This document shows positions 51,878-60,248 of a stretch of DNA of 64,000 nt, one piece after another (within the stretch, counting starts at the first letter, position 1; the number at the start of each line of letters is the position of its first letter). Made by a program: the position numbers and the translations under genes. The stretch is from Pelagimonas sp050633425 (GTDB lineage Bacteria > Pseudomonadota > Alphaproteobacteria > Rhodobacterales > Rhodobacteraceae): contig NZ_JBOEGM010000002.1 of assembly GCF_050633425.1 (NCBI RefSeq), positions 211,107-275,106 on the forward strand. Direction: 5' to 3'. Under the pieces are notes generated by a model, which was given only the letters and a program-made list of their open reading frames with translations, had not been told where the DNA came from and searched no databases.

Positions 51878-52632
51878 GCGGCTTTGTCCTCAAAGGATGT
51901 CGCCTCACCTGAGGCGGAGTCATAGACTTTCGCCATAGCCGCGCGAAGGTGGGCGACTTCTGCATCGGTCTCCGCAGCTGGATCGGGCGTGATTTGATCC
52001 AGGACCTCGATGCGAATGGTTCCGGCGCGGGGCCAGAACACGCCGTGCGGCAAGAGTTTGTCAGCCCCGATAATCACAAACGGGCGCACCGAACGCCCGG
52101 TCGCTTGGGCGATCAAGACAGCGCCGGCTTTGAACGGTGGCAGGCCGGGTGTCCGCGCCCGTGTCCCTTCAACAAACAAAATAGGAGAGCGCCGTCGCGG
52201 CATGTCACGCACGGCATCGGTCAGCGATTCCAGTGCATGTTTGCCTTTGTCGCGGTCAATTTCCAGAAGACCGGCCCCCTGAAATCCACGTTTCAGCAAG
52301 GCGGCTCGGCACAGTTCCTTCTTGGCTCCAAAGGTCACCCATTTTTCGTCAGGGATGACATGAAGCATGCAAAACCCATCAAGATGGCTGCGATGGTTGA
52401 CGGCGATCACGCTGTTTTCATCGCTGGCCAAGGCTTGGATCGCCGCGTCGCTGATGTCGACTTTGACGTCCAGAAACCACAAAAGCCAGGAACAGCTGCG
52501 TGACACAGTGCGCCAAAACCAGCCGCGAAATCCGGGGCGTTTGCTACAAAGTGCAGGGACAAAGGCGACAAAGAGAAAGATCAGCGGTCCAACAATGATC
52601 AGAGCAATACGTTTCAATAGACGCAGGATCAT
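51874..52632 (-). CDS. plsC: 1-acyl-sn-glycerol-3-phosphate acyltransferase
   Basis: PlsC adds the second acyl chain to lysophosphatidate in phospholipid synthesis. The 252-residue protein has an N-terminal membrane helix (residues 8-28). The HX4D motif is in NHRSHLDGF, and the second substrate motif is FVEGTRARTPG. It converges tail-to-tail with mlaC with a four-base stop overlap, an unusual arrangement for two genes of outer-membrane lipid homeostasis. Confidence 0.92.
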   Translation of the reverse strand: MILRLLKRIALIIVGPLIFLFVAFVPALCSKRPGFRGWFWRTVSRSCSWLLWFLDVKVDISDAAIQALASDENSVIAVNHRSHLDGFCMLHVIPDEKWVTFGAKKELCRAALLKRGFQGAGLLEIDRDKGKHALESLTDAVRDMPRRRSPILFVEGTRARTPGLPPFKAGAVLIAQATGRSVRPFVIIGADKLLPHGVFWPRAGTIRIEVLDQITPDPAAETDAEVAHLRAAMAKVYDSASGEATSFEDKAA

Positions 52633-52717
52633 AGTGGGCCTCTTGGCATTATACTGGTGTCGCAGTTGAAACCGACTGAGTGGTCCAGCATCTATGAGCC
52701 ATCATGCCGGATCAAAG

Positions 52718-52742
52718 GCAAGCCTGAACATGTCAGGCTTGC
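52718..52742 (-). terminator. Terminator after the penicillin-binding protein gene (minus strand)
   Basis: A perfect 10-base stem (GCAAGCCTGA with TCAGGCTTGC, 5-base loop) lies 45 bases after the stop codon on the minus strand. Confidence 0.75.
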
Positions 52743-52787
52743 GGAGCATTGGCTAAGGGTGGCATCTGGGCCGCATCTCTCCCGTGA

Positions 52788-54962
52788 TCAGTTGCCGCCA
52801 AGAATATCACGCAAGACCTGATTGAGGATCGAATCGCGCACCTTTTTGCCAGAGCGGTCATTGCTTGGGCGGGTGTCAGCCTGAGGGGCTGGCTTGGGCG
52901 CAGGCGCGGGCGGTGTTGGTGCGATTGAAGGCAATGGGGTGACCGGCAGTCCCTCGTGCACACGCTCCATAACCTCATGCCAGATTTCCGCCGGAAGCCC
53001 GCCGCCTGTCACACCTGACAGGGGGGTGTTGTCGTCATACCCCATCCAAACCCCGGCGACGTAGTCAGCTGTAAAGCCCACAAACCACGCATCGCGGGCC
53101 TCTTGGCTGGTGCCGGTTTTGCCTGCTGCCGGACGGTTGTTCAGACGGGCGCGCCCTCCGGTGCCTTCCGTGACGACTTTTTCCATCATCCAGATCAATT
53201 CACCAGCGGCGCGGGGTTGAATGACCCGCTCACCAATGCCGCCACCGGCCCCCATCAGCGGGGTGTCATCGCCGCGCAAACGCAGTTCGGTCAAACCATA
53301 TGGCGTCACCGAGGAACCGCCATTCAGGATGCCGGCATAAGCACCGGTCATCTCAAGCAGGGTGGCTTCAGAGGTGCCAAGTGCCATCGCCGGGGTGTCT
53401 TGCAAATCGCGGTGGATGCCAAAGTCGCGGGCAACCTGCATGACCAGGCCACGGCCGACAGATTCGGAAATCTTGACGGCCGGGATATTGAGCGACTGTT
53501 TGAGCGCATCCGTGAGCGTAACCCGGCCCTTGAATTTCTTGGTGTAATTGTTGGGGCACCATTCGCCGGAACCGGGAATGTTCATGCAAAAGCGTTCATC
53601 CAAAACTGTATCGAGGGGGCCATAGCCCAGCTCAAGCGCGGTGGCATAGATGAACGGCTTGAAGGCCGAGCCGGTTTGGCGGACCGCTTGGCTGGCTCGG
53701 TTGAACAGGCCCGATGCATCGGTTTTGCGTCCGCCAATCATCGCGCGCACCGCGCCATCTGCGGACATGACCACCACAGCAACCTCGGCCTTGGATCCTT
53801 TGCGGACCTTTTCGCTAAAGACCTGGTTCACCGCAGCCGCCGTTGCGGCCTGTAGGCGTGGATCAAGTGTTGTACGGATCAAAACATCTTCGGTTGTATC
53901 GCGGGTAAAGAATTCAGGGCCCGACCGCATAACCCAATCGGCGAAATACCCGCCTGCTGACCTGTTCGCCTCGGCGGCGAGGGTGGCGGGATTGTTCTGG
54001 AAGTGCCGGGTTTCTTCGTCAGACAGCAGACCTTGATCATTCATCAGGCGTAAAACGGTTGCGGCGCGGTCTTGGCTCCGTTTGAGGTTGGCCGTTGGTG
54101 CCATCCGTGTCGGAGCCGTCAAAAGCCCAGCAATCATGGCTGACTCTGCGGGGGTCAGGACGGCCGCGGTTTTGTTGAAATAGCGTTTGGCCGCCGCCTC
54201 GGCCCCATAGGCCCCGCCGCCCATATAGGCGCGGTTCATATAGATCGAGAGGATTTCGTTCTTGGTGTATTTACTCTCCATCGCCATGGCATAGATCGCT
54301 TCTTTGATCTTGCGGCTCATGGAGCCTCGTCGACAGTCCGCGACATATTCGGCTTCGTTTTCCCATTCGGACGGGTCAAACACGACGCCCAGACACAGCA
54401 ACTTGGCGGTTTGTTGGGTCAGGGTTGAGCCACCATGACCAGATAGCGGGCCACGCCCTTCGCTCAGGTTGATCCTGACAGCACTGGCAACACCGCGTGG
54501 GCTTATGCCGAAGTGGCTATAGAAACGTTTGTCTTCGGTGGCGACAATGGCATTGCGCAGATGAGGCGAGACTGTTTCAGCATTAACGGCCCCACCATAT
54601 TGATCGCCGCGACGGGCATAGACCGCACCATCGCGATCAAGCAACGTCACCGATCCGCGGGCGCGCCCATCGACCAGGCTCGAAACATCGGGCAAGCCGG
54701 AGCGGACGTAAAACACCGCGCTGGCGATGATCATAGCCATGACCAATGACGTAAAGACAGTGGTGCGCCAGATCAGCCGCCAGATCAGGCGAAAAATGCC
54801 AAGGAAGAAGGCGACAATAGGATTGCGCTTGCTGGTTGCCTTGCGTTTTGCCGGCTTGCGGCGCGGTGCAGCTTTCTTTGGCGCGGGTTTCTTCTTGGTC
54901 GTGTTGCGCGAATACCGCTTATCGGCCACGAGCCTTCCCGGCTTACGTCCTGAACTACTCAT
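52788..54962 (-). CDS. Bifunctional class A penicillin-binding protein (PBP1 family)
   Basis: A 724-residue enzyme that both polymerises and cross-links peptidoglycan. A very basic tail (residues 1-47) precedes a membrane helix at about 64-90. The GT51 transglycosylase domain has EDKRFYSHFGISPRGV and GGSTLTQQTAKLL. The transpeptidase domain has the active-site serine in TGSAFKPF, SLNIPAVK (SxN) and KTGTSQEARDAWF. The C-terminus is proline-rich (PTPPAPAPKPAPQ). It carries extra cysteines (LLCLGVVF, DCRRGS, FCMNIPGSGEWC). It resembles PBP1A/1C types; no ampC or lactamase neighbour. Confidence 0.94.
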   Translation of the reverse strand: MSSSGRKPGRLVADKRYSRNTTKKKPAPKKAAPRRKPAKRKATSKRNPIVAFFLGIFRLIWRLIWRTTVFTSLVMAMIIASAVFYVRSGLPDVSSLVDGRARGSVTLLDRDGAVYARRGDQYGGAVNAETVSPHLRNAIVATEDKRFYSHFGISPRGVASAVRINLSEGRGPLSGHGGSTLTQQTAKLLCLGVVFDPSEWENEAEYVADCRRGSMSRKIKEAIYAMAMESKYTKNEILSIYMNRAYMGGGAYGAEAAAKRYFNKTAAVLTPAESAMIAGLLTAPTRMAPTANLKRSQDRAATVLRLMNDQGLLSDEETRHFQNNPATLAAEANRSAGGYFADWVMRSGPEFFTRDTTEDVLIRTTLDPRLQAATAAAVNQVFSEKVRKGSKAEVAVVVMSADGAVRAMIGGRKTDASGLFNRASQAVRQTGSAFKPFIYATALELGYGPLDTVLDERFCMNIPGSGEWCPNNYTKKFKGRVTLTDALKQSLNIPAVKISESVGRGLVMQVARDFGIHRDLQDTPAMALGTSEATLLEMTGAYAGILNGGSSVTPYGLTELRLRGDDTPLMGAGGGIGERVIQPRAAGELIWMMEKVVTEGTGGRARLNNRPAAGKTGTSQEARDAWFVGFTADYVAGVWMGYDDNTPLSGVTGGGLPAEIWHEVMERVHEGLPVTPLPSIAPTPPAPAPKPAPQADTRPSNDRSGKKVRDSILNQVLRDILGGN

Positions 54963-55109
54963 ACTTCTTGCCCGCCTGATTATCGCCCAACAGGGCTGGT
55001 CGCGTTTTGCTTTTGCACGATTCTACTTGGTTATTTCCGGAATGTTGACCACCTCAAACGGTCACATACACTTTTTGTTGAGCTTAAAAATTAGGCATTA
55101 ACCACTTGA

Positions 55110-55128
55110 TGCGCAAAAAATGTGCGCT
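55110..55128 (+). promoter_or_regulatory. Possible NtrC-type site upstream of glnK
   Basis: GCGCA-N7-TGCGC (55111-55127) lies about 130 bases before glnK and resembles the NtrC palindrome (TGCAC-type) only loosely. No convincing sigma-54 -24/-12 pair was found. Regulation by nitrogen is expected for glnK-amtB but not shown here. Confidence 0.35.
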
Positions 55129-55257
55129 ACTGCCGGGTTTTTGCCCGTTTTTGTGGCTCAAAGCTTCAAAACACGCCGCCTAGAGGCTCTTTCTGCATTT
55201 GCGAAATACGTAAGGGGCGCCGGGACGCGGCCCCGGTGAGACGAAAGGGACCAAACG

Positions 55258-55596
55258 GTGAAACTGATCATAGCAACGATCAAGCCATTCAAACTCGAAG
55301 AGGTGCGCGAAGCGCTGACCGCTATCGGGGTGCGCGGCATGATGGTTACGGAAATCAAGGGCTTCGGCTCTCAGTCCGGCCATACCGAAATCTATCGCGG
55401 CGCAGAATACGCTGTGAACTTTGTACCAAAGATCAAGCTGGAGATCGTCGTTTCGGCGGCGATGGCCGATCAAGTGGTCGATACAATCAAGACAACTGCG
55501 CAGACAGGCAAGATCGGTGACGGCAAGATCTTTGTTCTCGATGTGGCGCAGGCCGTACGTGTGCGTACCGGCGAAACGGATGCGGACGCGCTGTAA
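55258..55596 (+). CDS. glnK: Nitrogen regulatory protein P-II (GlnK)
   Basis: A 112-residue P-II trimer subunit that signals nitrogen and energy status and blocks AmtB when nitrogen is plentiful. The T-loop ends in Y51 (HTEIYRGAEYAVNFVPK), the site of uridylylation. The start MKLIIATIKPFKLEEVREAL and the C-terminal RTGETDADAL are canonical. It begins with GTG at 55258, with a GGAC before it. amtB follows 44 bases downstream, the usual glnK-amtB order. Confidence 0.97.
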   Translation: MKLIIATIKPFKLEEVREALTAIGVRGMMVTEIKGFGSQSGHTEIYRGAEYAVNFVPKIKLEIVVSAAMADQVVDTIKTTAQTGKIGDGKIFVLDVAQAVRVRTGETDADAL

Positions 55597-55640
55597 CGCG
55601 CTTTTCCAGTTAATCTCCTGACATTCAAGGGACGAAAAGA

Positions 55641-56963
55641 ATGACAAACTTTAAGACACTCGCCGCGGCGGCTGTTCTGCTGGCACTGCCAAGCCTCGGC
55701 TTGGCTCAAGAAGCAGACGTGACGCCCCCCAACTCCGAAGTTGGCTTTATCTTCACCACCTTCATGTTCCTCGTCGCCGGTTTCCTGGTGTTCTGGATGG
55801 CCGCTGGTTTCGCAATGCTCGAAGCTGGTCTGGTGCGCTCCAAGAACGTGACCATGCAGCTGACCAAAAACATCGCTCTGTTTTCGCTTGCTGCGATCGC
55901 CTATTACGTTATCGGCTACAACCTGATGTACCCAGGTGACGGTTGGACAGTTGATGGCATCATCGGTGCCTTCTCCATGGCCGCCCTTGAGCCAGTTGGC
56001 CTTGAAGGTGCTGAGCCTGACCTGACATATGCGTCGGTTGGTTCGGATTTCTTCTTCCAGCTGATGTTCTGCGCGACCACTGCGTCGATCGTTTCGGGCA
56101 CATTGGCTGAGCGCATCAAACTCTGGCCCTTCCTTGCCTTTGTTGTTGTTCTGACCGCCTTTATCTACCCAATCCAAGCGTCTTGGAAATGGGGCGGTGG
56201 TTTCCTTGATGCTGGTGGTTTCCAGGATTTCGCGGGCTCGACTGTTGTGCACTCGGTTGGTGGCTGGGCTGCTTTGGCTGGCGCACTTATCCTTGGCCCA
56301 CGTATCGGCAAATACAAAGAAGGTCGTACCATTCCATTCATGGGTTCGAACCTGCCGCTGGCAACTCTGGGTACGTTCATCCTGTGGCTCGGTTGGTTTG
56401 GTTTCAACGGCGGTTCGCAGCTGTACATGGACACAGCCGGCAACGTTGCTGACATCTCGCGCATCTTCTCCAACACCAACACAGCGGCCGCTGGTGGCTC
56501 TATCGCAGCCCTCCTGCTGACCCAAGCGCTGTACAAAAAGGTCGACCTGACCATGGTTCTGAACGGTGCACTTGCGGGTCTCGTGGCCATCACCGCTGAG
56601 CCTCTGACACCAACATTGGGTCAGGCCACTCTGATCGGTGCCGTTGGCGGTGTGATCGTGGTCTTCGCGGTTCCAATGCTCGACAAGCTGAAGATTGACG
56701 ACGTTGTCGGTGCGATCCCAGTTCACTTGATCGCAGGCATCTGGGGCACCATCGCGGTTGTGTTCACCAATGACGCAGCTTCGCTTGGTCAACAGCTCTA
56801 CTCCATCGTGGTTGTCGGTGCCTTCACCTTCGTCGTGAGCTTCGTAATCTGGTTCCTTCTCAAGATGACTGTTGGCATCCGGGTTGGTGAAGAAGAAGAG
56901 ATCACAGGTCTCGACATGGCCGAGCTGGGCATGGAAGCCTACCCAGAATTCTCTAAGAGCTAA
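55641..56963 (+). CDS. amtB: Ammonium transporter
   Basis: A 440-residue ammonium channel with 11 membrane helices and a cleaved N-terminal leader (LALPSLGLAQEADV). The twin pore histidines are in STVVHSVGGWAAL and VGAIPVHLIAGIWG. The Phe gate region (FFFQLMFCATTAS) and LGWFGFNGGSQ agree with the family. Codon use (many CCA and GTT codons, few rare ones) differs from most neighbours and suggests high expression. It ends in a strong terminator. Confidence 0.97.
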   Translation: MTNFKTLAAAAVLLALPSLGLAQEADVTPPNSEVGFIFTTFMFLVAGFLVFWMAAGFAMLEAGLVRSKNVTMQLTKNIALFSLAAIAYYVIGYNLMYPGDGWTVDGIIGAFSMAALEPVGLEGAEPDLTYASVGSDFFFQLMFCATTASIVSGTLAERIKLWPFLAFVVVLTAFIYPIQASWKWGGGFLDAGGFQDFAGSTVVHSVGGWAALAGALILGPRIGKYKEGRTIPFMGSNLPLATLGTFILWLGWFGFNGGSQLYMDTAGNVADISRIFSNTNTAAAGGSIAALLLTQALYKKVDLTMVLNGALAGLVAITAEPLTPTLGQATLIGAVGGVIVVFAVPMLDKLKIDDVVGAIPVHLIAGIWGTIAVVFTNDAASLGQQLYSIVVVGAFTFVVSFVIWFLLKMTVGIRVGEEEEITGLDMAELGMEAYPEFSKS

Positions 56964-56985
56964 TCTTGGACACTTGAAAATTCAG

Positions 56986-57017
56986 AAAGGCCCGAGCGGA
57001 AACGTTCGGGCCTTTTT
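56986..57017 (+). terminator. Rho-independent terminator of glnK-amtB
   Basis: A 13-pair stem (AAAGGCCCGAGCG with its complement, one G-T pair) is closed by a GAAA tetraloop and followed by a run of T residues. Confidence 0.95.
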
Positions 57018-57035
57018 GCTTTGGTAGCAATGCGT

Positions 57036-57356
57036 TTATTCGATTTTGGCGCAAGCCATGCCCAAATCAAAGTTTTGGACAGATCCGCCCCGCGTCTTGT
57101 GCAATTTGCGCGCTGCGGATGTGTCGCCTCCTGCGTCGAAATAGGCCTGAAGCGCCAGAAGAGCGACATCATCGGGGTGCTTCTTTAAGCTGTCCGTGAA
57201 CCAGTCGCTCACTGTCCCTTTGGCGTGGAATTCCTCGACGTAGGAGGACAGCCATTTGTAGCCGTCCGGGGCGTTTGCCGGGCAGGTCGCTGCGGAAGCG
57301 GAGGAGCAAAGCAGAATGAAAAGGGCCGTGGAGGTGGCACAAAGCGTATGATTCAT
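57036..57356 (-). CDS. Small exported protein of unknown function
   Basis: A 106-residue protein with a signal peptide (residues 1-25, ALFILLCSSASAATC). The mature part is helical (WLSSYVEEFHAKGTVSDWF, DDVALLALQAYFDAGGD) with two cysteines that may form a disulfide. No family is recognised. The ATG at 57356 is supported by the signal peptide; there is no clear ribosome binding site, and an upstream Met at 57401 is an alternative. It converges on the amtB terminator. Confidence 0.65.
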   Translation of the reverse strand: MNHTLCATSTALFILLCSSASAATCPANAPDGYKWLSSYVEEFHAKGTVSDWFTDSLKKHPDDVALLALQAYFDAGGDTSAARKLHKTRGGSVQNFDLGMACAKIE

Positions 57357-57743
57357 GAAAATATCCAAGACTGTTGTAAGTACGAGCCCGCGTTTCTGCA
57401 TGTCGACACAGTCCGTTGTCAAATTCGCACCGTTCAGAATGGGCTGGATTAGGGAATCGGGGCAGATTGGACGGCGTGGTTTGCCAGGTTCTGGGCGAAA
57501 CCTGTCTCTCACGGTCACGAGCTTGGCGAAAATGCGCGCATATGTGGGTCAATCCGAGCTGCAAACGCCACGAAATGTGCCTGTTGGCCAAAAAGGTCTT
57601 CCCTTTTGAGGGCCTAGCATTTATTTCGCGGGTGCGACGTTACTTCTTTCGGCTTCTTTGCTCTTGTGGCTCAGTTCTCGATTAATGACTGACATTGCCG
57701 CGCTGCCAAGTTTCTTGGGCAGATAATACTTAGGAGAAGAAAA
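57357..57743. other. Spacer containing the cspA leader
   Basis: About 390 bases between the small exported protein and cspA. No convincing gene. The last 140 bases before cspA are T-rich and are probably its long 5' leader, as is common for cold-shock genes. Nothing more specific can be seen. Confidence 0.5.
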
Positions 57744-57950
57744 ATGGCTAATGGCACCGTAAAATGGTTCAACACAACTAAAGGCTTCGGCTTCATCGCA
57801 CCAGAAGGCGGCGGCAAAGACGTGTTTGTACACATCTCTGCAGTTGAACGCGCTGGTCTGACTGGCCTGTCCGACAACCAGAAAGTGACTTTCGACATCG
57901 AGCCCGGCCGTGACGGCCGTGAGAGCGCGTCGAACATCGCACTGGCATAA
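57744..57950 (+). CDS. cspA: Cold shock protein (CspA family)
   Basis: A 68-residue single-stranded nucleic-acid-binding OB-fold protein acting as an RNA chaperone. RNP1 is KGFGFIAPE and RNP2 is VFVHISAV. The variant GGGKDVFVH is typical of alphaproteobacteria. AGGAGA precedes the ATG. It is a single-gene unit with its own terminator. A cold-responsive leader is likely but not demonstrable from sequence. Confidence 0.96.
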   Translation: MANGTVKWFNTTKGFGFIAPEGGGKDVFVHISAVERAGLTGLSDNQKVTFDIEPGRDGRESASNIALA

Positions 57951-57987
57951 GCCGACGGCCCTATCGGGCATCTGGCTAAGACATTTG

Positions 57988-58017
57988 AAAGGGCTCATCA
58001 TGACGATGGGCCCTTTT
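57988..58017 (+). terminator. Terminator of cspA
   Basis: AAAGGG(C)TCATC pairs with GATGGGCCCTTT (one bulge or mismatch) around a short loop, then T5. Confidence 0.88.
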
Positions 58018-58146
58018 TGTATATGTAATGAGATGTCTGGGTCTTGTATGGGCCAAGGTCCAAGCGGTCGGTGGCGAGTGCGATACTGGAAAGCTGGGCG
58101 GGCGATGCTTAGCTATTGCCAAACGAAGTAACGAGTTAGGCCGTTC

Positions 58147-58713
58147 ATGCAGGATCTTGATGCCCGCAAAAAGAAGTTTCGCACCATTATAATTGTGTAT
58201 CCATTCGCCCTTATCGGGATCGCGGCGATCATCAATACAATCGCGTTTGGCGTGACCCCGATATCACCGGCGCTACCGTCCGAATCTGTTGTAACGGCGG
58301 CGATCATCAGCGCTGTGATATTGCTGGCGACGCATAGCTGGCTCATGACGCGCACGGAACTGACACGGTTGCGCTATGACCTTTATAGCACACCCGAGGA
58401 ATGGGCCGCGCGTGGACGCGACCCGAAAAAGGCATCGCAGTTCGGGTTGTCCGAACTCGCGCGTCACCACAATGCGCATCGCAATATGACTGAGAACACG
58501 GTTCATTTTGCTGTTCTGGCTGGTTTGTTGTCGATTGTATCGCCTAGCCAATGGGCTGCAGAACTTTGGTTTCTTGGATTTGCACTTGGGCGGTTGGCCC
58601 ATGGGTTTTGCTTTGTGACTGGAAACGACGGTGCGCGCGGAATCGCGATGAGCGTCAGCCTCATGTCTCTATATGGAATGGCGACATATCTGTTGTTGGC
58701 ACTATTCGCATAG
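58147..58713 (+). CDS. MAPEG family membrane protein
   Basis: A 188-residue integral membrane protein with four predicted helices (about residues 13-35, 48-66, 118-135 and 168-187). The MAPEG core region ARHHNAHRNMTENTVHFAVLAGLLSI carries the conserved N/E residues. MAPEG proteins use glutathione on lipophilic substrates; the bacterial substrate is unknown. The start at 58147 has little ribosome binding signal. It converges with a FadR-type regulator 14 bases away. Confidence 0.85.
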   Translation: MQDLDARKKKFRTIIIVYPFALIGIAAIINTIAFGVTPISPALPSESVVTAAIISAVILLATHSWLMTRTELTRLRYDLYSTPEEWAARGRDPKKASQFGLSELARHHNAHRNMTENTVHFAVLAGLLSIVSPSQWAAELWFLGFALGRLAHGFCFVTGNDGARGIAMSVSLMSLYGMATYLLLALFA

Positions 58714-58727
58714 CGACCTGTTTCACG

Positions 58728-59498
58728 CTAACGGTTGTGTTCACGTTCCAAACGCTGTCTGGCAATTGTTTCGTTTTGCTCGGTCTTGCGGTCTGAATAA
58801 AGCGACTCTTCGACAAAGGTCAGGTGGTCTTCGATGGCTTTGCGCGCGGCGGCTGGCTCGCGTGCTTGTAGCGCATCGTTGATCCGCTTGTGTTGGTTGA
58901 GCAATTGATCGCGTGTGGTGCGTTGCCGGAACATGATTGTGCGATTGTAAAAGACGCCTTCCCGCAGCAATTGATACATCGACCGCATCATATGCAGCAT
59001 GATCACGTTATGGCTCGCTTCGATGATGGCGAGGTGGAAATCCGCGTCCAAATGGGCTTCTTCGGCGGGGTTTCGTTTTGAATGGACTGTGCACATTCTG
59101 TCATAGATTTTTTGGATGACTGCCAGATCGGTGTTGCTACCGTGTTTGGCGGCGCGCTCAGCCGCCAGACCTTCCATGTCGCGGCGAAAAGATAGGTAGT
59201 CAAACACTGCTTCGTCATGATTGGCAAAGAGCTGGGTCAGGGCTTCGGAAAAGGCCGAACCCAGAAATTCGGTCACAAAAATACCCGCCCCGGCGCGGGT
59301 TTCGACCAAGCCGCGATCTTGCAGGGTGGCGACAGCTTCCCGCAGCGACGGGCGCGACACCCCCAAGCGGTCTGACAGCTCACGTTCTGACGGAAGTCGT
59401 TCGCCGGGGCGTAAAATACCGCGGAGAATCAGCAATTCGATTTGGTCGATCACTGCGGAGGAGAGTTTTTCGGGTTTGACCGGGGTAAAGGGCATCAC
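58728..59498 (-). CDS. FadR/PdhR-type GntR family transcriptional regulator
   Basis: A 256-residue regulator: winged helix (residues 10-75, LPSERELSDRLGVSRPSLREAVATLQ) and an FCD domain with metal-site residues (DADFHLAIIEASHN, HKRINDAL, EDHLTF). It is of the LldR/PdhR type, usually controlled by lactate, pyruvate or a similar acid. The target cannot be told; no obvious metabolic operon is divergent. The start is 59498 or 59495. Confidence 0.92.
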   Translation of the reverse strand: MMPFTPVKPEKLSSAVIDQIELLILRGILRPGERLPSERELSDRLGVSRPSLREAVATLQDRGLVETRAGAGIFVTEFLGSAFSEALTQLFANHDEAVFDYLSFRRDMEGLAAERAAKHGSNTDLAVIQKIYDRMCTVHSKRNPAEEAHLDADFHLAIIEASHNVIMLHMMRSMYQLLREGVFYNRTIMFRQRTTRDQLLNQHKRINDALQAREPAAARKAIEDHLTFVEESLYSDRKTEQNETIARQRLEREHNR

Positions 59499-59557
59499 GA
59501 ACCTGCTTTAAATTGGTCAGGTTAGATTACCAACAGCGCGGTTGGCATGCAAAGGAA

Positions 59558-59998
59558 TTACCAGCGATCTAGCGCTGCTTCGTCTTCATCTTTGGCGGCA
59601 ACCCAACCGGCGTCGGCGCTTGTGTGTTCTTTCTTCCAGAATGGCGCGCGGGATTTGAGGTAATCCATCAGGTATTCGGCAGCCTCAAAGGCATCCTTGC
59701 GATGGCGCGCAGCGGTCGCGACCATCATGATCTTCTCACCCGGCCCCATGCGACCGTAGCGATGAATCACCAAGGCATCACCCAGTGACCATCGTTCAAC
59801 AGCTTCGGCAGCGATCTTTTCCAACGCTTTTTCAGTCATGCCGGGGTAGTGTTCGATCTCCATGACATCAAGACCGCCAGCAATGTCGCGCACGATCCCG
59901 GCAAATGTGACAATGGCCCCCATATCATGACGACCATCGGCAAAAACCTCGGCCTCGTGGCCGTAATCAAAGGCCGCTTCCTGGACGGTAACGCGCAT
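59558..59998 (-). CDS. moaE: Molybdopterin synthase catalytic subunit
   Basis: MoaE makes molybdopterin from precursor Z together with MoaD. The 146-residue protein has GAIVTFAGIVRD at the N-terminus, IHRYGRMGPGEKIMMVATAARHR in the middle and the catalytic-lysine region PFWKKEHTSADAGWV. It follows moaD on the minus strand after 3 bases and is the last gene of the pgsA-moaD-moaE operon. Confidence 0.96.
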   Translation of the reverse strand: MRVTVQEAAFDYGHEAEVFADGRHDMGAIVTFAGIVRDIAGGLDVMEIEHYPGMTEKALEKIAAEAVERWSLGDALVIHRYGRMGPGEKIMMVATAARHRKDAFEAAEYLMDYLKSRAPFWKKEHTSADAGWVAAKDEDEAALDRW

Positions 59999-60001
59999 GG
60001 G

Positions 60002-60247
60002 TCAGCCTCCGGTCATGGGCGGGAAAAACGCCACTTCACGGACACCGTCCAAGGGAGCATCAAATTCAGTGAGCTCTTGATCCAAAGCGACACGCAACGC
60101 TGATAGATCGGAAAATGCCGCTTCGTAGCGGTCTTCGCGTTCGCGCAATTCGGCGATCAAATCGTTGACCGTGACCGCCGAGGTTTCGATCTTTTCTTTA
60201 GGAACACCAATGCGTTCGCGCACCCAAGCGAAATACAAAACGTCCAT
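60002..60247 (-). CDS. moaD: Molybdopterin synthase sulfur carrier subunit
   Basis: An 81-residue ubiquitin-like protein whose C-terminal glycines (FFPPMTGG) carry the thiocarboxylate sulfur used to make molybdopterin. MDVLYFAWVRERIGVPKE at 60247 is the family start; a longer frame extends to 60298 into pgsA. Only one base separates the pgsA stop from this ATG. Confidence 0.94.
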   Translation of the reverse strand: MDVLYFAWVRERIGVPKEKIETSAVTVNDLIAELREREDRYEAAFSDLSALRVALDQELTEFDAPLDGVREVAFFPPMTGG

Positions 60248-60248
60248 C

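Noticed and set aside
55135..55165. Sigma-54 promoter before glnK
   Set aside because: The best candidates break the GG-N10-GC spacing or the GG dinucleotide, so no -24/-12 promoter is claimed.
55470..56792. 440-residue open frame on the minus strand opposite amtB
   Set aside because: It is the antisense shadow of a highly conserved ammonium transporter with biased codon use; the protein is low in hydrophobic structure and rich in H, Q and G, and resembles no family.
59511..59545. TTGGT...ACCAA near the FadR-type regulator start as an operator
   Set aside because: The 11-base spacing does not match the TGGT-N(1-5)-ACCA sites of this subfamily and the arms are only five bases.
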